Positions 1 to 7,728 of a stretch of 64,000 nucleotides of DNA are shown here, piece after piece (position 1 is the first letter of the stretch; every line of letters begins with the position of its first letter). Source of the DNA: Vibrio metoecus (GTDB taxonomy: Bacteria; Pseudomonadota; Gammaproteobacteria; Enterobacterales; Vibrionaceae); contig NZ_JJMN01000045.1 of assembly GCF_000696385.1 (NCBI RefSeq), positions 186,001 to 250,000 of the forward strand, in the 5' to 3' direction. A model generated the notes under the pieces. That model had not been told where the DNA came from. It did no database searches and saw nothing but the letters and a program-made list of their open reading frames with translations. The position numbers and the translations under genes were made by a program.

Positions 1-1
1 A

Positions 2-481
2 TCCACCTCGAATGAGCAGCAAGAAGTCCAGTTGTACCCGCTCATTTTATCCGCCAAAGAGTTGATGACCGCTCAATTCAAAACGCAGATAACCCAGTTA
101 GAGTTATGTGAGGTTGATACTCCGGTCTGGGTACGCGTAAACCCCATCCAGCTTGAACAGGTGCTGATTAATCTACTCACCAATGCGTTACAAGCATTAG
201 AGGGACAAGCTGAGCGCATCGTCCAAATCAGGTTGCAAATTTCTAAGCAGCAGATACAGCTTTATGTGGATGATAACGGCCCCGGCATTGGTCTTGAAAC
301 TCTGCCGCATCTGTTTGAGCCATTCCACACCACGAAAAAGAATGGTTTAGGGCTTGGACTTTCTATCTCACAACAGATTTTACACAGCATGCAGGGCGAA
401 TTGAGTGTCGCAACATCACCATTAGGTGGTGCGCGCTTTACCATCACCCTGCCTCGTTTCACACCTCTCAATATGGAATAA
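2..481 (+). CDS. dctB: C4-dicarboxylate sensor histidine kinase DctB, C-terminal part
   Basis: The reading frame is open from the left edge, so only the C-terminal ~159 codons are in the window. They form the ATPase half of a histidine kinase: N box (INLLTNALQALE), G1 box (DDNGPGIG), F box (LFEPFHTT) and G2 box (GLGLGLSI). The phosphoacceptor histidine and sensor region lie outside. In the Dct family a periplasmic sensor detects C4-dicarboxylates and phosphorylates DctD. The stop is 2 nt before the dctD start, so the two are co-transcribed and probably translationally coupled. The DctB assignment rests on the adjacent dctD-like gene and the dctPQM transporter; the fragment itself only shows a generic kinase. 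Confidence 0.85.
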   Translation, partial: STSNEQQEVQLYPLILSAKELMTAQFKTQITQLELCEVDTPVWVRVNPIQLEQVLINLLTNALQALEGQAERIVQIRLQISKQQIQLYVDDNGPGIGLETLPHLFEPFHTTKKNGLGLGLSISQQILHSMQGELSVATSPLGGARFTITLPRFTPLNME

Positions 482-483
482 CC

Positions 484-1824
484 ATGTGTGATGTATTTTT
501 GATTGATGATGAGAGCGATATTCGCATCGCGCTCGCACAAAGTTTCGAATTGGCCGATCTCAATGCTCAGTTTTTTTCCAGTGTCGAAGAGGCGTTGTTG
601 GTAATCAAGACACAAGGGCTCCCTCTGGTCATCGTCAGTGATATTTGTTTACCCAGTTTAAGTGGGCAGAATTTACTGAGCTCCGTATTACATCAAGACA
701 GTGAACTGCCCGTCATTCTCATCACGGGGCATGGTGATATTTCAATGGCGGTCAAAGCCATGCATGATGGCGCTTACGATTTTATTGAAAAGCCATTCGC
801 TCCAGAGCGACTGATTGATACGGTGCATCGTGCCATCGAAAAGCGTCGCCTTACGTTGGAAAACCGCCAGCTAAAACGCAGTTTAAAAGTCAGCCAAACT
901 TTAGGCCCACGTATTATTGGCGAGACAGCGGCGATTCAGTCTTTGCGTGAGACGATAGCCCAAGTCGCTGACACGCAAGCGGATATTCTATTGCTCGGAG
1001 AGACAGGAACCGGCAAAGAGTTGGTTGCCCGTTCGCTGCATGAGCAGAGTTCACGCCGTGAGCAAAACTTTGTGGCGATTAACTGTGGCGCGGTACCAGA
1101 AAACTTGATTGAAAGTGAGCTTTACGGTCATGAAAAAGGCGCGTTTACGGGTGCCGAAAGCCGACGCATTGGTAAATTTGAACATGCCCAAGGTGGCACT
1201 CTGTTCCTCGATGAGATTGAGTCCATGCCAATGCAAGCGCAGATCCGGCTGTTGCGCGTATTACAAGAGCGAGTGATAGAACGCATTGGCTCGAATGAGC
1301 TCATCCCTCTCGATATTCGTGTGATTGCGGCAACCAAAATTGATTTAAAGCAAGCCGCGGCCGAAGGACAATTTCGGCAAGATCTCTATTATCGACTCAA
1401 TATTGTCACCTTGGACATTCCGCCACTGCGTGAGCGCAGAGAAGACATTCCGGCTCTCTTTCACCATTTTTTACTGGTCGCCGCAGCTCGTTATGGCAAA
1501 GCCGCAACCGCTCTGACTCCCATTGATGTGCAGAACTTACTCAGCCACGACTGGCCGGGCAATGTGCGCGAGCTACGCAATGCCGCTGAACGCTACGTTT
1601 TACTCGGTAAGTTGGCGCAGTTTGCTGAAAATAACGAGCCTAAGCGCCAGTTGTTGGGGTTGAATGAACAAGTCGCGGAGTTCGAAAAATCCATCCTAGA
1701 GCAAACTCTGATTGAGTGTGGTGGCAGTATCAAGACGACCATGGAGCGTCTCAACCTCCCGCGTAAAACCTTGTATGACAAAATGCAGAAGTACCAACTC
1801 GATAAAGAGAGTTACAAACCCTAG
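484..1824 (+). CDS. dctD: Sigma-54-dependent response regulator DctD
   Basis: A 446-residue NtrC-type activator. The receiver domain covers about residues 1-120 with phosphoacceptor D53 and conserved K103. The AAA+ domain covers about 145-370 with Walker A GETGTGKE at 172-179, the sigma-54 contact loop GAFTGA at 219-224 and Walker B around TLFLDE (239-244). A Fis-type helix-turn-helix forms the C-terminus (NLPRKTLYDKM). Phosphorylated DctD proteins drive sigma-54 transcription of C4-dicarboxylate transport genes. The convergent dctPQM operon has a matching -24/-12 element upstream of dctP, so the target is visible in the same window. Length and motif order are normal for the family and the gene is intact. 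Confidence 0.95.
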   Translation: MCDVFLIDDESDIRIALAQSFELADLNAQFFSSVEEALLVIKTQGLPLVIVSDICLPSLSGQNLLSSVLHQDSELPVILITGHGDISMAVKAMHDGAYDFIEKPFAPERLIDTVHRAIEKRRLTLENRQLKRSLKVSQTLGPRIIGETAAIQSLRETIAQVADTQADILLLGETGTGKELVARSLHEQSSRREQNFVAINCGAVPENLIESELYGHEKGAFTGAESRRIGKFEHAQGGTLFLDEIESMPMQAQIRLLRVLQERVIERIGSNELIPLDIRVIAATKIDLKQAAAEGQFRQDLYYRLNIVTLDIPPLRERREDIPALFHHFLLVAAARYGKAATALTPIDVQNLLSHDWPGNVRELRNAAERYVLLGKLAQFAENNEPKRQLLGLNEQVAEFEKSILEQTLIECGGSIKTTMERLNLPRKTLYDKMQKYQLDKESYKP

Positions 1825-1870
1825 TTGCCGATTCTAGAAAGCGCGCACACCGCCATCGGTTGTGGATGAT

Positions 1871-1901
1871 AGAAAAACAGCCCTTCGCATGCGAAGGGCT
1901 G
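1871..1901 (-). terminator. Rho-independent terminator of dctPQM
   Basis: Positions 1878-1901 are a perfect 24-bp inverted repeat. On the minus strand it is followed directly by TTTTTCT, so it best fits the end of the dctPQM transcript. It lies between the convergent dctD and dctM genes. The plus-strand side lacks a T-run, so it should be weaker in that direction. Confidence 0.85.
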
Positions 1902-1928
1902 TATCTCATTCACGGTATGGCTCATTCT

Positions 1929-3290
1929 CTAGCGAGTAATGATTTCCGGCCCCATCAAGAGTGTGGGCAACCATGTCGAGATCCACGGTACATAAGTCAC
2001 AATGATGAGGAATAAGAACATCACGCCAACCCATGGTAGCGCCGCTTTCACCACGTTAACCATCGACATTTTCGCGACCCCTGCCGTCACAAACAAGTTC
2101 AAGCCCACTGGAGGAGTGATCATCCCAATTTCCATGTTCACCACCATCATGATTCCCAAGTGGATGGGGTCAATACCCAGCGCGATTGCGATCGGGAATA
2201 CCAAAGGTGCAACAATCACTAATAGGCCTGATGGTTCCATAAATTGGCCGCCAATCAGCAACAGTAAGTTCACCACAATCAAGAAAGTGATAGGCCCCAT
2301 TCCCGCAGATAACATCGATTCTGCAATCATTTGTGGAATGCGTTCTTCGGTCAGTACATGCTTGAGGATCAGGGCGTTGGCAATAATGAACATCAGCATA
2401 ATCGTCAGCTTGCCCGCATCGTACAACGTCGCTTTCGTATCTTTATGTACGAAAGTTTCCAGCACTTTCACTACTGCAGGTTTGGTGTTGTTCTTATCCG
2501 CAAACGGCCCCATATCGCGATAAATGAAGTTGGCGATAAAGAAAGCGTACACCGCCGCCACCGCTGCGGCTTCCGTTGGAGTAAAGATCCCACCGTAGAT
2601 ACCGCCTAGGATAATCACCACCAACAATAAGCCCCAGCTCGCTTCTTTGGCCGCTTTTAATGCCTCTTTCCAGCCGACAAAGGGCTGTTTGGGTAAGTTT
2701 TTCACCCGCGCGGTAATGTAAATGGCGATGATCAGCATCAAACCGGCCAATAACCCTGGGATCACACCACCAAGAAACATACGACCGACCGAGACGTTGG
2801 TTGCCGCTGAATACACCACCATAACAATCGAAGGCGGGATCAAAATACCCAAGGTTCCCGCGTTGCAGATCACTCCAGCTGCAAACTCTTTGCTATAGCC
2901 GTTTTTCACCATACCGGCGATCACAATACTACCGATGGCAACCACCGTTGCCGGAGAGGAGCCTGACAACGCAGCGAACATCATACAAGCCACGACGGAG
3001 GCAATCGCCAAACCACCGCGGAACCAACCCACCATCGCAATCGCGAAACGAATAATCCGTTTTGCTACCCCGCCAGTAGACATAAAACTTGAAGCCAAAA
3101 TGAAAAACGGGATTGCCAGCAGCGTATAGTGCCCTGCAAACGCGTTAAACAACGTTTGCGCCACTGCCGCTAGAGAGGTATCAGAATGCCAAAGCAGAAA
3201 CAGAATGCTCGACAACCCAAGAGAAATGGCAATCGGTACCCCAATCAGCATCAGGCCAATCACCAGAATAAATAACAGTGCAACCGCCAT
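1929..3290 (-). CDS. dctM: TRAP transporter large permease DctM
   Basis: A 453-residue, very hydrophobic inner-membrane protein with about 11-12 predicted membrane segments, of the usual DctM length. It is the channel subunit of a tripartite ATP-independent periplasmic (TRAP) transporter that imports C4-dicarboxylates such as succinate, fumarate and malate using a sodium or proton gradient. Family-like stretches include SGSSPATVVAIGSI and GILIPPS. It is the last gene of dctP-dctQ-dctM and starts 3 nt after the dctQ stop. The gene is intact. Confidence 0.95.
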   Translation of the reverse strand: MAVALLFILVIGLMLIGVPIAISLGLSSILFLLWHSDTSLAAVAQTLFNAFAGHYTLLAIPFFILASSFMSTGGVAKRIIRFAIAMVGWFRGGLAIASVVACMMFAALSGSSPATVVAIGSIVIAGMVKNGYSKEFAAGVICNAGTLGILIPPSIVMVVYSAATNVSVGRMFLGGVIPGLLAGLMLIIAIYITARVKNLPKQPFVGWKEALKAAKEASWGLLLVVIILGGIYGGIFTPTEAAAVAAVYAFFIANFIYRDMGPFADKNNTKPAVVKVLETFVHKDTKATLYDAGKLTIMLMFIIANALILKHVLTEERIPQMIAESMLSAGMGPITFLIVVNLLLLIGGQFMEPSGLLVIVAPLVFPIAIALGIDPIHLGIMMVVNMEIGMITPPVGLNLFVTAGVAKMSMVNVVKAALPWVGVMFLFLIIVTYVPWISTWLPTLLMGPEIITR

Positions 3291-3293
3291 GAT

Positions 3294-3965
3294 TTACTTC
3301 TCCTCGCCTTGGGTGTTAGGCATCATTGCCTCACTGGCTTCTGAAAGCTCCGCTTTCAGTGCTTCTAAATCTTCTTCTGCTTCATGCCCTGCAATCATAC
3401 GATCCAACTGACCCGTTACAATTTTCCAAACGATCTGCATAAAACGGAAAGTGAGCAATCCCATACCAATTGGCAAGGCGGCATAAGGGATAAAACGCGG
3501 CAGCTTTTCATAACGCTCACCTTCATTTAACCAATCCGCGAGAAACTGTAGTGCATCCGGCATAGGAATATCGTCCGTTTCATACCATGCACGTTCACTG
3601 ATAAAGGGGTACCAATATTGCCAAGACCCGACCAACAGCATGATAGAAAATGCTAAGCAGCAAGCCACCGCCACTAGCGCATAGAGCTTGCGCAGCCCTT
3701 GAGGGGCAATATTAATCAATACATCCACACCGATATGGAAGTGTCTTTTTACGCCGAAAGAGGCACCGACCAGCACCATCCACGCAAACATAAATACGGT
3801 GCCTTCTAACGCCCAGAGAATGTTGTCGTTAAACAGATAGCGCATGACGACGTTAGCAAAGGTTAATAGGGTCATTGCGCCCATAAAAAACGCAATCAGA
3901 AATTCTTCAATCATGTCGGTAAACTGACCGACTCTAGAAAGCCATGACTGTTCCATGTGATACAT
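3294..3965 (-). CDS. dctQ: TRAP transporter small permease DctQ
   Basis: A small inner-membrane subunit (about 223 residues) with four hydrophobic segments, which couples the binding protein to DctM. The open frame continues back to 4016, but that longer start would lie inside the stem-loop that follows dctP, so I prefer the ATG at 3965 (M-Y-H-M-E-Q), with 3956 as an alternative. Residues WALEGTVFMFAWMVLVGASFGVK resemble the conserved DctQ core. The C-terminus is acidic. It sits between dctP and dctM in the standard order. The exact start is uncertain; the identity is not. Confidence 0.9.
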   Translation of the reverse strand: MYHMEQSWLSRVGQFTDMIEEFLIAFFMGAMTLLTFANVVMRYLFNDNILWALEGTVFMFAWMVLVGASFGVKRHFHIGVDVLINIAPQGLRKLYALVAVACCLAFSIMLLVGSWQYWYPFISERAWYETDDIPMPDALQFLADWLNEGERYEKLPRFIPYAALPIGMGLLTFRFMQIVWKIVTGQLDRMIAGHEAEEDLEALKAELSEASEAMMPNTQGEEK

Positions 3966-3990
3966 CGCTCTAATAGTGTGACGAACAGAC

Positions 3991-4014
3991 AAAAGGCCCC
4001 ACCGCAATGGGGCC
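3991..4014 (-). terminator. Intercistronic stem-loop between dctP and dctQ (partial terminator)
   Basis: The inverted repeat ggcccca/tggggcc (3995-4001 with 4008-4014, 6-nt loop) is followed on the minus strand by TTTT. It lies within the first few dozen bases after the dctP stop. Such a structure can terminate part of the transcription, or protect the upstream message, so that binding protein is made in excess over the permeases. The role is inferred. Confidence 0.65.
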
Positions 4015-4024
4015 AAAAGAGAGA

Positions 4025-5023
4025 TTACTTCTTGTTCGAAGCCAACGCGGCATCAATCAGATCAGAACCGATGTCTTTTTCAAACTTTTTCCAAACTGGT
4101 TTGAAAGCATCAACCCATTGCTGACGTTGTTCAGGAGTCAGGGGACGCACCACCCCACCCGCTTCAATGATGTACTGCTTGTTCAGTTCTTCAACCTTAT
4201 TGGATTCTGCGTTACGTTCTAACGTCACTTCACGAAGAATTTGAGCAAACTGCTCACGAACATCTGCCGGTAAACCGTCCCACCATTTGCTTGAAGTCAC
4301 GACCAGATAATCCAAAATACCGTGGTTGGTTTCGGTTACACCGTCTTGTACTTCAAAGTATTTTTGGCCATAGATGTTTGACCAAGTGTTCTCTTGACCA
4401 TCAATAACTTTGGTCTGTAGGCCGCCATAGGTTTCTGCAAATGACATTTTCTGTGGGTTAGCACCGATCTGCTCAAACTGAGCCACCAATACGTCAGACG
4501 CTTGTACGCGGAACTTCAAGCCTTTCGCATCCGCAGGAACGAGGATCGGTTTATTAGCAGAAATTTGCTTCATTCCGTTGTGCCAGAATTCTAGTCCTTT
4601 CACGCCACGGCGAGTCATAGCATTTTTCAGCTCTTCACCTTTGGCCGAACTTTGGAAACGGTCAACAGCATCAACATCATCAAAAAGGAAAGGTAGGTCG
4701 AAAATGCGGTACTTTTTGGTGAATTTTTCGAATTTTGACAGCGAAGGCGCCGCCAATTGCACATCTCCGTTGAGCAATGCTTCTAACACTTTGTCATCAT
4801 CGTACAGTGTCGAGTTAGGGAACACCTGCATACAGGCTTTACCATTCATCTCTTCATTGACACGTTTTTCGAGCAGTGACGCAGCAATCCCTTTCGGGTG
4901 CTTATCTGTATTGGTCACGTGGCTAAACTTGATCACAATTTCACCTGGATCACAGTTAGCAGCGGCGTTAAAGCTTGTTACAGCGAGGACAGAAGCAGCA
5001 ATTAGGGTAAGCGGCTTGATCAT
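4025..5023 (-). CDS. dctP: TRAP transporter substrate-binding protein DctP
   Basis: A 332-residue periplasmic solute-binding protein. Residues 1-22 form a signal peptide (MIKPLTLIAASVLAVTSFNA, then AN). The mature start EIVIKFSHVTNTDKHPKG is typical of DctP. The stretch LKFRVQASDVLVAQFEQIGA contains the arginine that binds the substrate carboxylate in the family, and the central AETYGGLQTKVIDGQEN is also conserved. It delivers C4-dicarboxylates to DctQM. It is the first gene of the operon, with ATG preceded by AAGGAGAAT and a sigma-54 promoter about 60 nt upstream. Intact. Confidence 0.95.
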   Translation of the reverse strand: MIKPLTLIAASVLAVTSFNAAANCDPGEIVIKFSHVTNTDKHPKGIAASLLEKRVNEEMNGKACMQVFPNSTLYDDDKVLEALLNGDVQLAAPSLSKFEKFTKKYRIFDLPFLFDDVDAVDRFQSSAKGEELKNAMTRRGVKGLEFWHNGMKQISANKPILVPADAKGLKFRVQASDVLVAQFEQIGANPQKMSFAETYGGLQTKVIDGQENTWSNIYGQKYFEVQDGVTETNHGILDYLVVTSSKWWDGLPADVREQFAQILREVTLERNAESNKVEELNKQYIIEAGGVVRPLTPEQRQQWVDAFKPVWKKFEKDIGSDLIDAALASNKK

Positions 5024-5080
5024 TCTTATTCTCCTTGGTTGGATTTTTCAGCCCATCATTGGACTGCGTACCTATACCAA

Positions 5081-5096
5081 AGCAACAAGCGCGCCA
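5081..5096 (-). promoter_or_regulatory. Sigma-54 (-24/-12) promoter of dctPQM
   Basis: The minus strand reads TGGCGC-GCTTG-TTGCT. This matches the sigma-54 consensus TGGCAC-N5-TTGC(A/T) with one mismatch and the required spacing between the invariant GG and GC. Transcription would start near 5070, leaving a leader of about 45 nt before dctP. It agrees with DctD being a sigma-54 activator. Confidence 0.8.
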
Positions 5097-5183
5097 ACCA
5101 TTACATAAATTTAACATCACTTATAAATCAGTACGTTGCAATCCAACACACTACAAAATGGCCCCCATGCTACGCTAACACCA

Positions 5184-5209
5184 TAAAAAATGGGTGGAAA
5201 ACCACCCAT
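5184..5209 (-). terminator. Terminator of selO
   Basis: The inverted repeat atgggtgg/ccacccat with a 4-nt loop (5190-5209) is followed on the minus strand by TTTTTT. It lies about 40 nt after the selO stop. Confidence 0.8.
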
Positions 5210-5250
5210 CAAATTTAACGTTTGTGTCACTTTCCACCCATGCACGGTAA

Positions 5251-6720
5251 TTAAGATGAGCAGCTAATTTCGAGTTTTTTACCCCACTCTGGAGGCAGCT
5301 TTGCATAATGCTCAAACTCTGGATGTTCATCATAAGGGGTCGCGAGAACCCGAGCCAAATGATGCATCTCTTGGAAATCCCCACGCTCTGCCCACTCAAT
5401 CACCTGCTGAGCTAAGTAGTTACGCAAGATGTATTTCGGGTTCACTTGACGCATGGCTTGACAACGCTCACTGGTACTGATTGGCAGACCATCTTGCCCA
5501 AGCTCACGGGCAGCACGATCAAGATAACGGGTTAACCAGAGCTTAGCCGCTTCGCGATCTAACACTAAGTCCATCACCGCCTCATTTCCTTGCCGATCCA
5601 GACAAGAGAGTTCTCGCAAAAAGCGAGTGTAGTCGGTGTGGTTATTGGTCAGTAGAGCGAAGAAATCAGCAAACAGCTCACCGTCGCCTTCTTGCTGGGT
5701 TGCTAAACCGAGTTTCGCGCGCATCAAACGGCTGAAATGCAGATTGAGGTGATCAGAATAACTCCCCAGTGCAGCTTCTAAATCGTCTTTGTCAATCAGG
5801 GGTGACAGCGCATGCGCTAATGCGGAGAGGTTCCAAAGGCCAATGCGTGGCTGCTGATCAAAGGCATATCGTCCCTGATAATCCGAGTGATTGCAGATGA
5901 AGTTCGGATCGTAGTCATCCAAAAAGGCAAAGGGACCATAATCAAAAGTTTCCCCGAGAATCGACATATTATCGGTATTCATCACCCCGTGGTTGAAGCC
6001 ATAAACTTGCCACTGCGCAATCATCAGTGCCGTGCGTTCTACAATTTGCTGAAACCAATTGGCATAAGGTTTTGCGCTCTGAGCGCAATCAGGGAAATGC
6101 CATTCAATCACTTTATCCGCTAACAATTTCAGTTCAGTGTGTTGTTCGGTATAAAACAAATGTTCAAAATGACCGAACCGAATGTGGCTTTGCGCAAGAC
6201 GTACTAACAACGCCCCCCGTTCTTCACGTTCACGATACACTGGAGTATCACTCACCATCAGCGCTAAAGCGCGTGTGGTAGCAATTCCGAGCCCAGCCAT
6301 CGCTTCACTGCACAAATATTCGCGAATTGATGAACGCAGCACCGCACGACCATCCCCCATGCGTGAATAAGGCGTAAGCCCTGCCCCCTTGAGGTGAATA
6401 TCAAACACTTCCCCCTGCTTCGTCGCCATTTCGGCCAACAGTAATCCACGCCCGTCACCGAGATCTGGATTGTAGATACCAAATTGATGTCCGGCGTATT
6501 TCATCGCTAAAGGTGCAAAACCAGCCGCTAACTGTTGACCAGAAAGAGAGGCCAATAATTCATCATTAGCGACTTCAGGCAAAGTAAAATCCTGCGCTAG
6601 AGCCGCATTCCACATCCCCCAGCGAACATTTTTTAAAGGCTGTGGACGGATTGATGTATAAAAAGATTGAGGTAAAGCAGCAAAGCGTTGGCTAAGACGT
6701 ACAGAATTCCACACCGACAT
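5251..6720 (-). CDS. selO: Protein adenylyltransferase SelO (YdiU family)
   Basis: A 489-residue pseudokinase-fold enzyme that transfers AMP from ATP to Ser/Thr/Tyr of target proteins. Visible signatures: [11 protein letters not shown] (about 88-97), the nucleotide-binding lysine in [12 protein letters not shown] (K111), [11 protein letters not shown] (121-131), and the metal/catalytic segment HGVMNTDN...FDYGP (about 244-262). The C-terminus ends CSS, placing a cysteine three residues from the end, where the eukaryotic homologue has selenocysteine. The bacterial family is linked to redox stress. It is a single-gene transcript with its own terminator. Length is normal and the gene is intact. 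Confidence 0.93.
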   Translation of the reverse strand: MSVWNSVRLSQRFAALPQSFYTSIRPQPLKNVRWGMWNAALAQDFTLPEVANDELLASLSGQQLAAGFAPLAMKYAGHQFGIYNPDLGDGRGLLLAEMATKQGEVFDIHLKGAGLTPYSRMGDGRAVLRSSIREYLCSEAMAGLGIATTRALALMVSDTPVYREREERGALLVRLAQSHIRFGHFEHLFYTEQHTELKLLADKVIEWHFPDCAQSAKPYANWFQQIVERTALMIAQWQVYGFNHGVMNTDNMSILGETFDYGPFAFLDDYDPNFICNHSDYQGRYAFDQQPRIGLWNLSALAHALSPLIDKDDLEAALGSYSDHLNLHFSRLMRAKLGLATQQEGDGELFADFFALLTNNHTDYTRFLRELSCLDRQGNEAVMDLVLDREAAKLWLTRYLDRAARELGQDGLPISTSERCQAMRQVNPKYILRNYLAQQVIEWAERGDFQEMHHLARVLATPYDEHPEFEHYAKLPPEWGKKLEISCSS

Positions 6721-6875
6721 AATCAGACTCGCGATAAATCATTTTTCCGCACGTTAGCAAATACCCGACCTTTACACTAGGTTTTATTGTGGCCTCTGGT
6801 ATGCAGAAAATAACGCCAAGATCGGTTCAACGTCCTATGCTTATGTGAGGCGCTCACAATGCAATTCAAGCCCAT

Positions 6876-6901
6876 AAAAAAGCCGAGCATTAAGCTCGGC
6901 T
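6876..6901 (-). terminator. Terminator of the 33-codon gene
   Basis: The inverted repeat agccgagc/gctcggct with a 5-nt loop (6881-6901) is followed on the minus strand by TTTTTATGGG. It lies about 20 nt downstream of the small ORF at 6922-7023, which supports that ORF being a discrete transcript. Confidence 0.8.
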
Positions 6902-6921
6902 TTGACAACAATTCGGTGTCA

Positions 6922-7023
6922 TTACAAAAGCATGAAGGTGAAGCCTAATGCCAGCAAGGAAAACACCAAAGTACGACCCACAACACCTAGCATGCTAGGT
7001 TGAACCATTTCAACGTGTTCCAT
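6922..7023 (-). CDS. 33-residue single-pass membrane peptide, unrecognised
   Basis: A short ORF of 33 codons with a strong ribosome site (AGGTGAGGAG, 5-6 nt before ATG) and its own terminator. The product has a short polar N-terminus (MEHVEMVQPSM) and a hydrophobic C-terminal half (VFSLLALGFTFMLL) that could form one membrane helix. I do not recognise a family. The translation signals and the terminator support a real gene. It lies between selO and the divergently transcribed molybdopterin-fold gene. Function unknown. Confidence 0.65.
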   Translation of the reverse strand: MEHVEMVQPSMLGVVGRTLVFSLLALGFTFMLL

Positions 7024-7189
7024 ATCGATCTCCTCACCTTTATGTTTATGACACGGTAATGACAATATGGTGAAGTTTCATAAAATCAGCAAGAGGTTAT
7101 GGTGTTAATTTTTTGTGACAAAAATTGCACCTACTACTCATCCAAAAACCAAACAAACACGACTTTAGTGTTAAGTCTAAAGATGGAAC

Positions 7190-7218
7190 TTGCACGCTGC
7201 ACACGGGCTACCTATACC
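7190..7218 (+). promoter_or_regulatory. Candidate sigma-70 promoter of the molybdopterin-fold/GADEF-EAL pair
   Basis: TTGCAC and TATACC are separated by 17 nt, about 30 nt before the ATG at 7250. This is a reasonable -35/-10 match judged by eye only. Confidence 0.4.
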
Positions 7219-7249
7219 TATAAGAGTCACTCAAACTGGGAGCGCGCGC

Positions 7250-7723
7250 ATGCAAACTGGTCGTACTTTATTTCTTTACTATTATTAGTTTTAATTCAGC
7301 AACAAACTTTTTGCTGAGGAACCGATTCTAACGCTAACCCATCAGGATCAAACCGTTTCTGCCACCTACCAAGAGCTTCTTGCACGTAGTGATTTAACGA
7401 TTGTCACCGAAACCCCTTGGACACAAGGCAATACCGAATTCAAAGGCATTTCTGCTCAAGCGATTTTAGCGTGGATGGGCGTAAAACAAGCCGATCTCAA
7501 AGTCATCGCATTAAATAAATATTGGGCAGTTATCCCTTATTCCGACATCGAAAAATACAATCCTGTGTTCGCCATTCAGAAAAATGGTAAGCCGATGGCC
7601 ATTCGTGATCGTGGGCCAGTTTGGTCGATTTACCCGCTCAGTAGCAGTGGGGAGCTCAATAATGAAGTGCTCCACAGCCGCATGGTTTGGCAAATCAGTA
7701 ATATAGAAATCATCAGTCATTAA
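7250..7723 (+). CDS. Periplasmic molybdopterin-fold protein (frame interrupted twice in the signal peptide)
   Basis: The conserved body (mature AEEPILTLTHQD... to the stop at 7723) resembles the small oxidoreductase molybdopterin-binding domain proteins often annotated as hypothetical. It has no obvious cysteine Mo ligand, so it may bind a ligand rather than catalyse. The N-terminus reads M-Q-T-G-R-T-L-F, then a leucine-rich signal peptide, only if one T is added near 7275-7277 and one T removed from the run 7308-7312. Without these changes the only downstream ATG is 7475. GGGAG precedes the ATG at 7250. The gene ends 5 nt before the GADEF-EAL gene, suggesting a functional pair. Fold assignment is moderate; function unknown. 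Confidence 0.65.
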
Positions 7724-7728
7724 ACGTT

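Noticed and set aside
1878..1901. Perfect 24-bp palindrome as an operator
   Set aside because: A T-run follows on the minus strand and it sits between two converging genes, so a terminator explains it better.
2002..2523. A 173-codon ORF antisense to dctM
   Set aside because: Shadow of a transporter gene; no ribosome site or recognisable domain.
4578..5108. A 176-codon ORF antisense to dctP that runs into its promoter
   Set aside because: Overlaps a clear gene and its sigma-54 promoter; product not protein-like.
7099..7317. A 72-codon plus-strand ORF upstream of the molybdopterin-fold gene
   Set aside because: It only becomes protein-like in its last ~20 codons, which are the signal peptide of the next gene read through a frameshift. 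It has no ribosome site and no family resemblance.
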